Positions 18,257-28,114 are shown, counted from the stretch's first letter. The stretch is DNA of 64,000 bases from Phycisphaeraceae bacterium (GCA_019636845.1 JAHBWV010000001.1:2170001-2234000); one strand, 5' to 3'. Translations and numbers: made by a program. Notes: generated by a model not told the origin, from the letters alone.

Positions 18257-19066
18257 TCAACGTCCGCGGACTGAGATCGAACCGTTGGAAGACTTCAGCA
18301 CCGAGGCGCCGTCTCCATCGCCGAACCGGGCCGAACCCTTGCCGCGGCTCGTCACAACATCCTTCGCGTTCGGCGCAGCGATCCCCACCGTTCCGTTGCT
18401 CGTCGTCGCCGACAGACTCCCTCCGAACGCACTGCCGACCGAGAGCTCGATCGAGCCGTTCGACGTTGTGAGCACCGCCGGCCCCTGTGACGTATCGGTC
18501 ATCGTGATCTTCAGATTGCCGTTCGATGAGCGGGCGGAAACACCGTGCGTCGCACCAACAATTGTCACGCTCCCGTTGGATGTCGAAGCGTCGACAGCAC
18601 CCGTGAACCCCTCGACCTTGATCGCACCGTTCGAGGTGCTGAGGCGGGCCGATCCGCTCAAACCGCCCAGCGTGATCGCACCGTTTGAGGTGACCAACGC
18701 GATCGAATTCACTCCCGGCGTCACGAGTTCCATCGAGCAACCCTCGCCCGACATCCTCTCACCCGGCCATTGCGGCGAGATCACGATCGAACCGTTTGCA
18801 TCTGATGCCGCGCCGACCGTTGTCGCATCCGCTCGTTCCTGAGTACGTGCCTTGATCACGGCATGGACCACGATTTTCAGATCCGCACCCTCGGAGACCT
18901 TGATCGACCCGTTTGTAGTTCTCACCTCGAGCGGGGCTTCTCCAGCAGGAGAAAGCTCAAAGGTCGCCCGGCGCTCGACCATTGGATTCAGCGGATTGCA
19001 CCCCGCGCCAAGCGCCAGAGTAAGAGGAACAAGCACGAATCCGGCCGTTCGCGTCAGAGTGTGCAT
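18257..19066 (-). CDS. DUF4097-like lipoprotein with repeated SNGSI strands
   Basis: I use the second Met (19066), giving 269 residues. The N-terminus is a lipoprotein signal with lipobox LALGAGC. The mature protein is a chain of short beta strands marked by recurring TSNGSI / TSNGAI / SSNGNL motifs spaced ~20 residues apart, at least nine copies. This is the pattern of the DUF4097 (putative adhesin, beta-solenoid) family. It is probably anchored in the envelope. Its role is unknown; in other bacteria such genes often accompany sensory or anti-sigma systems, but none is adjacent here. Confidence 0.75.
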   Translation of the reverse strand: MHTLTRTAGFVLVPLTLALGAGCNPLNPMVERRATFELSPAGEAPLEVRTTNGSIKVSEGADLKIVVHAVIKARTQERADATTVGAASDANGSIVISPQWPGERMSGEGCSMELVTPGVNSIALVTSNGAITLGGLSGSARLSTSNGAIKVEGFTGAVDASTSNGSVTIVGATHGVSARSSNGNLKITMTDTSQGPAVLTTSNGSIELSVGSAFGGSLSATTSNGTVGIAAPNAKDVVTSRGKGSARFGDGDGASVLKSSNGSISVRGR

Positions 19067-19200
19067 AACCTGATCTCCCAAGACCGACAGCAGCGTCGGT
19101 CCAACTCAGTCGGAATCCGCCCCCGGAGATTTCCTGGTTGCGTCCGGCGTGAGGATACCCGGATCTTGAATCGCTCGTCGATCACACCTGAATCCACGGC

Positions 19201-21342
19201 ATGGACGCCCACAGACCCGCATCCCGAGCGACAGTCTCGACCTCCCACAGCGTGGGGGAGGGAATGTACCGACACCTCGATCCACACTCAGGACCGATGC
19301 CGCTGCGTGCATCACACTGCATCATCAAAGCGTTGCAGGAGATTCCGCTTTCGGGAGCCGCATCGTCGTTCCAGATCCATTGGAGGGCGAACAGACGCCG
19401 GGGCCGGCCTCGCCGCACCCTGCGTATTGCGCTCCCCGCTGGCTGCGACCTGTACGGACTGGGCGAGCACGCCGGTCCACTCCGGCGCAACGGCAAGCGT
19501 GTCACCCTCTGGAATGCCGATCACTACGCGTACGACGATAAGACCCAATCCCTCTATCAATCCCACCCGTGGGTCATGGGCGTTCGGCGCGATGGCTCGT
19601 GCTTCGGAATCCTCTGGGACACGCCCGCAAGATCGCGTGCCGCCGTTTCGGATGGAACGCTGATTGTCCACGTTGAGGACGCCGGGTTTCCTGTCTACAC
19701 AATCGAGGGCGACTCTCCCGAATCTGTACTCACGACACTCACGCACCTGATCGGTCGAATCTCGCTCCCGCCGCTCTGGGCCCTTGGATATCACCAGTCA
19801 CGCTACTCCTACTACCCGGACACCGAGGTGCGCCGAATCGCCGACGAGATGCGACTCCGCCGCATCCCCTGCGATGTGATCTGGCTCGACATCCACTACA
19901 TGAACGGGAATCGCAGCTTCACGTTCGATCCGGAACGCTTCCCTGATCCGCGTTCGCTGATCTCGCACCTCCACGACCGATCTCTGCGCGTCGTGCTGAT
20001 GATCGATCCGGGCCTCAAGGTCGATCCCGAGTACCACGCCTACGCATCCGGCAACGAACAGGGCATGTTCGTCTCTACCTCAACGGGAGACGAGTACCAC
20101 GGCCAGGTCTGGCCCGGTGCCTGCGCGTTCCCGGACTTCTCGCAATCACGCGTGCGGGAATGGTGGGGTTCTTTGTACGCCCCCCTCATCGAGCTCGGAG
20201 CCGACGGCTTCTGGAATGACATGAACGAGCCGGCCATCTTCGACGGGCCCGGCCGGACAATGCCTGAGGACAACGTGCATCTGGCCGATCCCGAGCTCGG
20301 GGGACCCACGACGCACGCACGCCTCCACAACGTCTACGGCACGCTCATGGTCCGTGCCACACGAGAAGGTGTCGAGCGCCTGAGACCCGACTCACGCCCC
20401 TTTATCCTCACGCGATCCGGCTTCCTCGGCACACATCGCCACGCCGCGACATGGACAGGTGATAACTCCTCAACGTGGGAGCACCTGGGATGGTCGATCA
20501 CGATGGCGCTCAATCTCGGGCTCTCGGGACAGCCACTCGTCGGGCCGGATATCGGCGGATTCGAAGGCAATGCAAGCGGAAAGCTCTTTGCCCGATGGAT
20601 GGGCGTCGGCTCGCTCCTCCCCTTCTGCCGCGCACACACCGATGTCTGGACTAAGGAACACGAGCCGTGGTCGTGGGGCCCAGCAGTCGAAGCCACATGC
20701 CGACGCGCGATCATGCGCCGATATCGCCTGCTGCCGTACCTCTACACCCTCGCCCACGAATCAGCGGATTCGGGGCTCCCGATCGTTCGCCCGCTCTTCT
20801 TTGCCGATCCGACCGACCCCGCACTCCGCTCCGCAGACGACTCGTTCCTGCTCGGGCCATCCCTGCTCGTTCGTTGCGCCGTGACAGAGGATGGCCCGTG
20901 CCTCTCGCCCTTCCCGGCTGGCGACTGGACCCGCTTTGATGTCATAGAGAGCGCAGACCCGGAGCTGCCCGAACTGCATCTTCGCGAAGGTCACATCCTG
21001 CCCGCTGGACCCGCGATGCAGCACTCCGGCGAGCGCACAACCGATCCGCTCACGCTCTTCATCCATCACGATCAAGGCGGAAACGCGTCTGGATCGCTCT
21101 ACGAAGATGCAGGCGACGGCCACGAGCACGCTCGGGGCGAATACCGCCTGACCCGCTTCGAGTCCACTCGTGGGAGCGATGCCATCCAGGTCAGCATGCG
21201 TATCACGGCGGGCGAGTGGGAGCAGCAGCCCCGCACGCTGCGGCTTGTGGCGTTCATCACGGGCGAGCCCCGAACGTGCGAGGTACGTTGCGACAACGCC
21301 CGCGATCAATCGTGGTCGATCCCGCTCGATCGCTTCTCTTGA
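19201..21342 (+). CDS. GH31 family alpha-glucosidase
   Basis: 713 residues from this ATG; ATG 19264 or 19297 (AGGA four bases upstream) may be the real start, as the first 30 residues look unconserved. GH31 hallmarks are clear: DLYGLGEHAGPL, LPPLWALGYHQSRYSYYP, DVIWLDIHYM, the nucleophile motif GFWNDMNEPAIF and the acid/base region ATWTGDNSSTWEHL. The enzyme cleaves terminal alpha-linked glucose (or related) residues. No signal peptide is apparent, so cytoplasmic use of oligosaccharides fits, alongside the GDE and GH63 genes. It stands alone, divergent from the DUF4097-like gene and convergent with greA. Confidence 0.88.
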   Translation: MDAHRPASRATVSTSHSVGEGMYRHLDPHSGPMPLRASHCIIKALQEIPLSGAASSFQIHWRANRRRGRPRRTLRIALPAGCDLYGLGEHAGPLRRNGKRVTLWNADHYAYDDKTQSLYQSHPWVMGVRRDGSCFGILWDTPARSRAAVSDGTLIVHVEDAGFPVYTIEGDSPESVLTTLTHLIGRISLPPLWALGYHQSRYSYYPDTEVRRIADEMRLRRIPCDVIWLDIHYMNGNRSFTFDPERFPDPRSLISHLHDRSLRVVLMIDPGLKVDPEYHAYASGNEQGMFVSTSTGDEYHGQVWPGACAFPDFSQSRVREWWGSLYAPLIELGADGFWNDMNEPAIFDGPGRTMPEDNVHLADPELGGPTTHARLHNVYGTLMVRATREGVERLRPDSRPFILTRSGFLGTHRHAATWTGDNSSTWEHLGWSITMALNLGLSGQPLVGPDIGGFEGNASGKLFARWMGVGSLLPFCRAHTDVWTKEHEPWSWGPAVEATCRRAIMRRYRLLPYLYTLAHESADSGLPIVRPLFFADPTDPALRSADDSFLLGPSLLVRCAVTEDGPCLSPFPAGDWTRFDVIESADPELPELHLREGHILPAGPAMQHSGERTTDPLTLFIHHDQGGNASGSLYEDAGDGHEHARGEYRLTRFESTRGSDAIQVSMRITAGEWEQQPRTLRLVAFITGEPRTCEVRCDNARDQSWSIPLDRFS

Positions 21343-21380
21343 ATCGGTTTCTCAAGACCAGAATGCGACGCGGAACCAGC

Positions 21381-21848
21381 TCAGACCAGTTCCACGACAA
21401 CAAACGCCTTGAGCCCGCGCCGCGTGCGAACCCTGATCGTCTCACCGACATTCGCCTTGAAGAGCGCCTCGCCCATCGGGCTCGTCACAGTGACCTCGAT
21501 GATCTCTGAGTCAAGACCCGCCTGCGCATCGCCGACGAGCTTGTAGAGCTCTTCTTCGCCCGAATCGACCTCACGCAGCTTCACGGTGCTGCCGAGAAAC
21601 ACCTGCCCGGTCGTCTTGCCCAGATCGGTGCTGATGACATGCGCCTTCGCCAGACGCTCTTCCAGACGCCGGATCTCCGCCTCCTCCAGCCCCTGCTGCT
21701 CACGGGCCGCGTGGTACTCGGCATTCTCCTTGAGGTCGCCGAGCGCACGCGCCTCCGCGATCCTCTCAGAAATCGCCGACCTGTTCGCGAGCAACGTGTT
21801 GAGTCGCACCTCGAGTTGCACACGCTCTTCAGGTGTCATGATGTCCAT
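21381..21848 (-). CDS. greA: Transcription elongation factor GreA
   Basis: The frame opens at 21983, but ATG 21848 ([16 protein letters not shown]) gives 155 residues, the usual GreA length, and has GGAG six bases upstream. The N-terminal coiled coil (~5-75) includes the conserved [17 protein letters not shown] tip region. The C-terminal FKBP-like domain has [21 protein letters not shown] and [16 protein letters not shown]. GreA stimulates transcript cleavage by backtracked RNA polymerase. It lies 92 bases downstream of the division cluster on the same strand and could be co-transcribed with it. Confidence 0.92.
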   Translation of the reverse strand: MDIMTPEERVQLEVRLNTLLANRSAISERIAEARALGDLKENAEYHAAREQQGLEEAEIRRLEERLAKAHVISTDLGKTTGQVFLGSTVKLREVDSGEEELYKLVGDAQAGLDSEIIEVTVTSPMGEALFKANVGETIRVRTRRGLKAFVVVELV

Positions 21849-21940
21849 GCGCTGCTCCGATACGAATTGACTGCAAGACAAAAACGACAGGGGCCGATGC
21901 CTCATGGCTGGCAGGCGGCCGCATTCACGGACGGATCCGG

Positions 21941-22804
21941 CTAGACAGCGTCCAGGGTCGGTTCCTGACCCCTCCCAAGACACAGGACACTACGACGCTC
22001 GGCGAGCGCGATCCACCATACCCCAACGGCCACCAGCCCTATCGAGCAGACCCCTAGCCACTCCTCGCCGCCGACCGGTGAACGCGGATCCGACCCCAGA
22101 TGCAGCACGCCTGATACCGGCGATAACATCCAGAACCCAGCGTGCACCGCCAACCCAAGCGAAGCACAGACACCGACCGCAAGTGGCGCGAGCGTCTGGA
22201 CCGCGAGAATGCCCGCCATCGCAGCAGAACGCCTCACATGATTCTGCGACTCACCCCGCTTGATCTCGTAAGCCAGCGTGATCGCTACCCACGCCGCGAT
22301 GATCGCTGTCCAGAAACCCATCGTCAGATCGATCGCAAGCACGCGAGCGTACCCGATCCCGACCGGCGGCGCAACCGTGAACCAGATCAGCGGCTGCAAA
22401 GGGAGCATCAGCGAGAACGCGTCCATCCCCGCCTCAAGCATCGGATCTGCCGAGCGATGCTGCGTGAGCCGCACCATCGGCAGCATGACCGTGAGCCCGA
22501 TCGTGTACGCACATAATATGAATCGGATCGCGGGCATCACGATCGAGTCGTCCGCGTATCGGGCCATCAGGTAAGGAGACGCCGCAGCAATCCCGGCGAC
22601 AAGCAAGTACAACGGCCAGAGCGCGACAAACACGCCCGGCTTGGGCGGCCACGGCCGTTCGCTGGATCTCGCTCGCGCGATGTACGCATTCTGCAACGCT
22701 TCAGCGTCCGCAAGAGAATCATCCGCAGGAGATGCACCGTCCGCCCCGCGCAGCTCTGAACGCTCTTGGCTCTCCTGCGTATGACCATCCAGAGGATCGA
22801 TCAT
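21941..22804 (-). CDS. Polytopic membrane protein of unknown function
   Basis: 287 residues. An acidic hydrophilic N-terminal ~50 residues precede about six or seven hydrophobic segments (for example [56 protein letters not shown]). The start overlaps the stop of the FtsQ-like gene by four bases (ATGA at 22801-22804), so it is co-translated with the murC-murB-ddl-ftsQ run. In the classical order ftsA/ftsZ would follow here. I recognise no family; an envelope role is inferred from position only. Confidence 0.7.
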   Translation of the reverse strand: MIDPLDGHTQESQERSELRGADGASPADDSLADAEALQNAYIARARSSERPWPPKPGVFVALWPLYLLVAGIAAASPYLMARYADDSIVMPAIRFILCAYTIGLTVMLPMVRLTQHRSADPMLEAGMDAFSLMLPLQPLIWFTVAPPVGIGYARVLAIDLTMGFWTAIIAAWVAITLAYEIKRGESQNHVRRSAAMAGILAVQTLAPLAVGVCASLGLAVHAGFWMLSPVSGVLHLGSDPRSPVGGEEWLGVCSIGLVAVGVWWIALAERRSVLCLGRGQEPTLDAV

Positions 22805-23754
22805 GACGGCGGCGCCGTCGCGATGGCCGATGCGGTCCGATCGATCACGACGCGATCGCTGAAGATCTCAATCCGACTCTGTCCCGCATCCACCCGCCCG
22901 AATCGCCTCACGATATCCAGAAGCAACGCGACCTTCGCCTCGGTCTGGATCTCGCCCGGCAGCGGCCTCGACGGCGCACCGCCCCAGAGCACACGCGTGC
23001 CGCGATCAGTGATGAACTCGAGTTGATTTGCTTCACGATGGCGGGTCACATCAACCGCCGCGATCTGGTTCGAGAACGGCATCATCGATGCAAGTCTGAG
23101 CAACTCAAGCCCATCCGGAACCTCGCGACCCGGCCATGGCGCGCCGAACGCCAGAGCACCAGTCCCCTCCCGGGTCGGCGGGGGCTCTGAGACACCCACC
23201 ACAAGCGGCATGCCCGAAGTCCCCGGGCTATACCGCGCGGGCAGCAGCACGCCACCGCTCGCAACCAAATAGTCGAGCCCGTCGTATCTGACCACTGCGA
23301 CTGGTGTGCGCCATGTGCCGCTGATCGAAATAATCGGCTGATCCCCTCTGAAGCTCCGCCTCAGCATCGGAGCTCCCTCAAACCAGCCGGTCTGCGAGAG
23401 TGCCGATCCGATCCTCGCGAGCGACGCACCGCTCAGCGGGTCATCCAGTGCGATCTGCCCGATCGCGAGCGCTTCAAGATCCTGGCGAAGAGCCGAAGGC
23501 ATCCAAGTCGCATCCGTGGAGCCGCCCTCGATCCGAGGCCACTCAAACGCCAGCGCAGGGGGCTTGGTCGCCAACTTGCCAACGGCGATTCCCTCGATCT
23601 TGCCGAGCGCGATCAACGCCGCGAGACCGAGGGCTCCTCCGATGACAAACATGCCGACGACGCTCGCCATATGCAGCCATGCCTTCGAATCGGCACGCGC
23701 CAACGCCTCAAGTCGCCCGAGAAGACCGCCGGATTGGCTCGAAAGACGTCCCAT
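22801..23754 (-). CDS. ftsQ: Divergent FtsQ-like cell-division protein
   Basis: 317 residues. There is a short cytoplasmic N-terminus, one membrane segment at ~30-52 (MASVVGMFVIGGALGLAALI), then a periplasmic part. Residues ~90-160 fit a POTRA domain plus the beta region of FtsQ: an LSQTGWFEGAPMLRRSF-like strand, ISISGTWRTPVAVVRY, then YLVASGGVLLPARY, matching the FtsQ pattern of hydrophobic strand, basic-Pro step and aromatic-Leu-Val-x-x-x-Gly. Its place right after ddl is the classical ftsQ position. FtsQ/DivIB links early and late divisome proteins. Sequence support alone is moderate; position raises it. Confidence 0.62.
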   Translation of the reverse strand: MGRLSSQSGGLLGRLEALARADSKAWLHMASVVGMFVIGGALGLAALIALGKIEGIAVGKLATKPPALAFEWPRIEGGSTDATWMPSALRQDLEALAIGQIALDDPLSGASLARIGSALSQTGWFEGAPMLRRSFRGDQPIISISGTWRTPVAVVRYDGLDYLVASGGVLLPARYSPGTSGMPLVVGVSEPPPTREGTGALAFGAPWPGREVPDGLELLRLASMMPFSNQIAAVDVTRHREANQLEFITDRGTRVLWGGAPSRPLPGEIQTEAKVALLLDIVRRFGRVDAGQSRIEIFSDRVVIDRTASAIATAPPS

Positions 23755-23886
23755 GCGCAGGATTCCATCCCCGACAGATCATGAACTCGGATACAACGAA
23801 CCGGGAAACAGTGTATCGGCGAGGTTGCTCGCTTCTCCCCAACTCCAACAGCCGACCTCATCTCCAACCCGCCCAAAGACCAGTTC

Positions 23887-24843
23887 TCACCGCCCGCCAC
23901 CCGGCATGTGATCCCGCGAAGCCGCCCTGACCAGGCGGTCGCAAAGGGTGCCCATGTCAATCCCGCGATAAGCCGCCGCCTTCGGTACCAGCGAGTGGTC
24001 CGTGAAGCCCGGCATGGTATTGATCTCAAGGAACCATGCGCGCACACCGTCCGCGCCCTGCTCAAGCAGGTAATCCACGCGGCAGACATGCCTCACACCC
24101 ATGCTCCGGGCGAGCCGCACCGACCACGCCTGAAGCTCGCCCGCAAGCCCCCCGGGCAGATCGGGCTTCACCACATACCTCGTGTCATTGCGGACATACT
24201 TGGCGTCGTAGTCATAAGCCCCCTCAGCCGGAACGATCTCAATCGCGTCCATCGCCTCAAGATCCCCGCCATCATCATCCGCGGCGATCAGCGTCTGCGT
24301 CAACTCGCGTCCGCGGATCATCCGCTCCGCGATGTAAGCCCGACCAGGGTTCTCATCGATGTCACGATCAACCTCGCGCCGCGCACGCTCATACGCGGCA
24401 TCATCCACACACAAGTGCAACCCGACGCTCGACCCGTCATGCACCGGCTTCATCACCAGCGGGATCGGAATCGGGAGCCCGGAGTCGCTCCGATTGACGA
24501 CACACGCCTCCGCCGTCGGGATTCCCAGCCGGGCCGCCTCCAGCTTCGATGCCATCTTGTCCATCGCGGCGCGTGCCGCCCGAGCCCGGCTTCCGACATA
24601 CGGACGCCCATCCACTTCCATGATCTCTTGCAGAGGCCCGCCCTCTCCGAACGCCCCGTGCAGCGCGGGAAAGACGACTTCGCCGGGCAACGCACGGAGC
24701 TCGCGAACCCCGATCCGTTCGATCACCTCATAGCGCACGCGATACCCGAACCGTTCCAACGCATCGGCAATCGCTCGCGAACTGTTGAGACTCACCTCTC
24801 GCTCGCGATCCGGACCGCCACCGAGCACCAGAACATGCTTCAC
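23887..24843 (-). CDS. ddl: D-alanine--D-alanine ligase
   Basis: The frame extends upstream to 25023 inside murB, but the real start is the GTG at 24843, which overlaps the murB stop (GTGA), giving 318 residues. It begins VKHVLVLGGGPDREREVSLNS, as is typical of Ddl. ATP-grasp elements follow: FPALHGAFGEGGPLQEIME, PLVMKPVHDGSSVGLHLC, and CRVDYLLEQ...WFLEINTMPGFTDHSLVP. It makes the D-Ala-D-Ala dipeptide for peptidoglycan. Gene order murC-murB-ddl-ftsQ-like supports this. The 132 bases before the ftsQ-like gene hold nothing I recognise. Confidence 0.93.
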   Translation of the reverse strand: MKHVLVLGGGPDREREVSLNSSRAIADALERFGYRVRYEVIERIGVRELRALPGEVVFPALHGAFGEGGPLQEIMEVDGRPYVGSRARAARAAMDKMASKLEAARLGIPTAEACVVNRSDSGLPIPIPLVMKPVHDGSSVGLHLCVDDAAYERARREVDRDIDENPGRAYIAERMIRGRELTQTLIAADDDGGDLEAMDAIEIVPAEGAYDYDAKYVRNDTRYVVKPDLPGGLAGELQAWSVRLARSMGVRHVCRVDYLLEQGADGVRAWFLEINTMPGFTDHSLVPKAAAYRGIDMGTLCDRLVRAASRDHMPGGGR

Positions 24844-25763
24844 CGGTCTCGCCTCCACACAACGATCTCCGGCTCGATCACAACACCGAAACGATCTGCC
24901 ACACGCGCCCGAACCCGCCCCATCAATCCGAGTACATCGGCAGCGAGGCATCCCCGCGATGTCACGATGAAATTGCCGTGCCTCTCGCTCACCGATGCAC
25001 CGCCGACGCTCATTCCCTTGCACCCCGCAAGATCGATCAGTCGCCCCGCAGAGACGCGCTCCCCTCTCGCGCCGATCCCCTCAAGGTCCGCATCAAGCAA
25101 CGGGTTCTTGAAGACGCAACCAGCCGAATCCGCCGCCAGCGGCTGCGACCCCTTCTTGTACGCCATGACCTCTTTGTGACGCTCTTTCAACACCGCCGGA
25201 TCTGAAGGGCAGAGCATGAACTCGACCGACGTCACGATCAACTCATTCAGCCCCGAACGCCTGTAATCAAAGCGGATCTCCCGTCGATCGCGCACAACCT
25301 CGATACCCGCGCGATCTACCGCGTGCACCGCTTGCACCGCATCGCCGATCTGCCCGAACTTTCCCCCCGCGTTCATGATCACGGCACCGCCGACTGTCGC
25401 GGGAATGCCGCCGAGCCCCTCGAGCCCGGCCAGCCCCGCTTCGATCGTCGCCTTGATAAGCCGGGGCAGCGACACGCCCGCGCCGGCAAGGACCCGCCCG
25501 GTCCGTTGATCGATCTCAATCCTCTCCCAGCATGGATCGCTCAGACATACGACGAGCTCCGAGACACCATCGTCATGCACCAGGAGATTCGCGCCGTCTC
25601 CCAGCACACGCAGCGCGGGATCCATCCGCACGCACCGCAACAGCTCCTCAACACTCGACGGACGTGCGAGGCGGTCGGCACGCCCCCCGATCCCGAACCA
25701 TGTCGACAAGGGCGCGTCGCGTTCGATCACAACAGCATTCGCGTCTTCGGTTGCCACGCTCAT
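24840..25763 (-). CDS. murB: UDP-N-acetylenolpyruvoylglucosamine reductase MurB
   Basis: 307 residues. The FAD-binding region shows STWFGIGGRADRL, LGDGANLLVHDDGV and GLAGLEGLGGIPATVGGAVIMNAGG. The C-terminal substrate region has AYKKGSQPL then SAGCVFKNP, where Cys replaces the Ser proton donor of E. coli MurB. MurB reduces the enolpyruvyl group to make UDP-MurNAc. The start overlaps the murC stop (ATGA at 25760-25763), and the stop overlaps the ddl start (GTGA), so the three genes are translationally coupled. Confidence 0.94.
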   Translation of the reverse strand: MSVATEDANAVVIERDAPLSTWFGIGGRADRLARPSSVEELLRCVRMDPALRVLGDGANLLVHDDGVSELVVCLSDPCWERIEIDQRTGRVLAGAGVSLPRLIKATIEAGLAGLEGLGGIPATVGGAVIMNAGGKFGQIGDAVQAVHAVDRAGIEVVRDRREIRFDYRRSGLNELIVTSVEFMLCPSDPAVLKERHKEVMAYKKGSQPLAADSAGCVFKNPLLDADLEGIGARGERVSAGRLIDLAGCKGMSVGGASVSERHGNFIVTSRGCLAADVLGLMGRVRARVADRFGVVIEPEIVVWRRDR

Positions 25764-27340
25764 GCACCCGCCCCCCCGCCGCTCACCGCGGGGCCGCTCC
25801 CGAGAAAGCCGTGCGCGATCTGATACACCGGACCAGCACCCATCACGATCACAAGGTCATCGGGCTTGCAGAGATTCTGGAGGTGCTCCACGATCGCGTC
25901 AAACGGATACAGGTGCATCGCGTGCACCCCCCGCGACCTTAGGCGATCGACCAGATCCTGCGACGACACGCGCGACTTCTCGACCTCCGAGTCTCGAACA
26001 AAGTAAATATGCGGCACGATCACGATGTCCGCCTGACCAAACGCCGACGCGAATTCCTCAAGGAGGAATCGCGTCCGTGAGTGCTGGTGGGGCTGGAACA
26101 CGCACACGAGCCGCCCACCTCGTTCCTGAGGCCTCTCGTGATCACGAATCGCACGCAGCGTCGCCTCGACCTCGGTCGGGTGGTGACCGTAGTCGTCGTA
26201 CACACGCACCGTGCCCGCCTGCCGATCGAACCGCTTCTCACCCAGAAACTGCATGCGTCGATCGATCCCTCGAAACTCCGAGAGCGATCGCTCGACTTTC
26301 CGCGGATCTGCTCCGAGCGAGATCGCGATCGCGCACGCGGTCGCCGCGTTCATCGCGTTGTGCGCGCCGGGCACACGATTCGTCCACTGCGCCACCGCTT
26401 CACGCCCGCGCGACAGCGTCACCTGCCCCGTTGATGAATCGAGCCAGACGACCCAGTCAGCCGCCGGAGAGAACCCGATCGTCTGCACCTTGCAGCGCAG
26501 CCCCGCCGTAATCTCGCGCCGGTGCGCCCCCTCATCAGCGATCAAGAGCAGGCCGCCCTCTTCCGCCGGGGGCAGAAGCATCGCAAACTCTCTGAAAGAC
26601 TCCACAACCGCGTCAAGCGTTCCGTAGACGTCCAGATGATCCGCCTCGACCGAACTGATCGACGCGACCGTCGGGAAGTGGTGATGAAACGACCGATTGA
26701 ACTCGCACGCCTCCGCCACCAGAATCCCCGGCCGACCCTGGAGCCCGCCATCGGGAACCCGCTCCGCGCCGATACGAAATCCGATCGCACGCTGCGGAGC
26801 CGAGCACGCCCCAGCCGCGAGCTGCGAAGAAACCGCCCCAACGATCACACTCGGATCGAGCCCCGCATCCGTCAACGCGATCCCGAGCATCGCCGTGGTC
26901 GTAGACTTTCCGTGGGTCCCCGCCACCGACACCCCGGTCCTGCCCATCATGCACCTGCCGAGCGCCTCGGCGTACGACAGCGTCGCCACCCCACGCTCGA
27001 CCGCCGCGATCAACTCGGGATGCGCCGGCTTGATCGCGGCGGAATGAACCACAAAATCGCACCGCTCCGGCAGCACGCCTCGCTGCTGGTCAAAGCCGAT
27101 CTCCACGCCCTCGGATGCCAGCTCCGACGTCACATCCGATCGGCTCGTATCAGATCCGCAAACGATCGCGCCCCGCGAGGCGAGCAGGCGCGCCAGCCCG
27201 GACATCCCGCACCCACCGATCCCCACCATGTACACATGCTTCCCCTTCACGTCGAACGGGGGCGGCTGACGCCGATCGGCAGGAACTGAAGGGGGCATCG
27301 GCTTGGTTCCAGGAGTCTCACTCTCAAGCAGTGTTCGCAT
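25760..27340 (-). CDS. murC: UDP-N-acetylmuramate--L-alanine ligase MurC
   Basis: 526 residues, slightly long because of a ~30-residue N-terminal extension; Met15 (27298) is an alternative start with GGA upstream. The Rossmann motif VYMVGIGGCGMSGLARLL is followed by the ATP loop VAGTHGKSTTTAM and the C-terminal DDYGHHPTEVEATLRA, all standard for MurC. It ligates L-Ala to UDP-MurNAc in the cytoplasm. This is the first gene of the minus-strand run murC-murB-ddl-ftsQ-like-membrane protein. A TTGACA (27361-27366, minus) lies upstream, but its -10 partner is poor. Confidence 0.94.
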   Translation of the reverse strand: MRTLLESETPGTKPMPPSVPADRRQPPPFDVKGKHVYMVGIGGCGMSGLARLLASRGAIVCGSDTSRSDVTSELASEGVEIGFDQQRGVLPERCDFVVHSAAIKPAHPELIAAVERGVATLSYAEALGRCMMGRTGVSVAGTHGKSTTTAMLGIALTDAGLDPSVIVGAVSSQLAAGACSAPQRAIGFRIGAERVPDGGLQGRPGILVAEACEFNRSFHHHFPTVASISSVEADHLDVYGTLDAVVESFREFAMLLPPAEEGGLLLIADEGAHRREITAGLRCKVQTIGFSPAADWVVWLDSSTGQVTLSRGREAVAQWTNRVPGAHNAMNAATACAIAISLGADPRKVERSLSEFRGIDRRMQFLGEKRFDRQAGTVRVYDDYGHHPTEVEATLRAIRDHERPQERGGRLVCVFQPHQHSRTRFLLEEFASAFGQADIVIVPHIYFVRDSEVEKSRVSSQDLVDRLRSRGVHAMHLYPFDAIVEHLQNLCKPDDLVIVMGAGPVYQIAHGFLGSGPAVSGGGAGA

Positions 27341-27489
27341 CTCAAGGGTATCGGCCCGCCTGTCAACCCAGCGTGAAGAGCGGCACGCCCGGCTCCCTCA
27401 CCCCACCACCGCCCTCCAGGCCCGCTCGTTCACCCGCACAGCCGCTACCCTCTCCGTCCATACCTCCAACGACCCGTGAGACCACCACA

Positions 27490-28050
27490 ATGACCCCTAC
27501 CGCAGCAGCACCAGACCAGGCAGGGGCCCACCCCCTCCCCTATCGCCTCGCCTGTCTATGCGATTTGCGCGACGCTCGGGGCAGAATCCTCCTCCTCAAA
27601 CGCCTGAAGTCGCCGAACCTCGGTCTCTGCTCCCCCATTGGGGGTAAACTCGACGTCGAGACCGGTGAATCACCCGCTCAATGCGCACGCCGAGAGATCA
27701 TGGAAGAGGCGGGCATCGATGTCCCCATCGATCGCCTTCGTCTGGTGGGGCTGATCTCGGAAAGGGCCTTCGAAGGCCGCGGCCACTGGCTCCTCTTCTA
27801 CTACCGCGTCATGGGGCCTGTCGAGGTCCCCGCCCAGGACATCCGCGAGGGCCGTCTCGACTGGTTCGAATTGAGTCAGATCGACTCTCTGCCCATTCCA
27901 GAAACCGATCGGCACATCATCTGGCCACTCGTCCGGCAGGCAGAACCAACGGGCTCTGCTCCCGAGCCCGGCTTCTTTGCCGTTCACATCGACTGTACCG
28001 GCCCCCAACTCAGCTGGAGCGTGGAACAACAACGCCCCCCACACGGCTGA
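27490..28050 (+). CDS. Nudix hydrolase
   Basis: The frame is open from 27115, but that part opposes murC; ATG 27490 gives 186 residues. The Nudix box is seen at ~55-80, GGKLDVETGE followed by SPAQCARREIMEEAG, with a two-residue insertion relative to the usual GGKxExGE spacing. WLLFYYRVMG and LDWFELSQIDSLPIPETDR complete an MutT-like fold. It probably hydrolyses a nucleoside diphosphate derivative such as an oxidised dNTP; the substrate cannot be set. No Shine-Dalgarno sequence is visible. It is divergent from murC across ~149 bases. Confidence 0.82.
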   Translation: MTPTAAAPDQAGAHPLPYRLACLCDLRDARGRILLLKRLKSPNLGLCSPIGGKLDVETGESPAQCARREIMEEAGIDVPIDRLRLVGLISERAFEGRGHWLLFYYRVMGPVEVPAQDIREGRLDWFELSQIDSLPIPETDRHIIWPLVRQAEPTGSAPEPGFFAVHIDCTGPQLSWSVEQQRPPHG

Positions 28051-28103
28051 TCTTCTGAACATCACCGAATGATCTCTGCAACCGGTCTCGCTCCGCTCCG
28101 ATC

Positions 28104-28109
28104 TATAGT
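28104..28109 (+). promoter_or_regulatory. Candidate -10 element just before the NfeD start codon
   Basis: TATAGT ends five bases before the ATG at 28115 and no ribosome binding site intervenes. If it is a real -10 box, transcription would start at or beside the start codon, giving a leaderless mRNA. No convincing -35 box is seen, so this is tentative. Confidence 0.35.
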
Positions 28110-28114
28110 CTGAC

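Noticed and set aside
23908..25179. 423-codon plus-strand frame
   Set aside because: Antisense to ddl and murB, both of which are certain.
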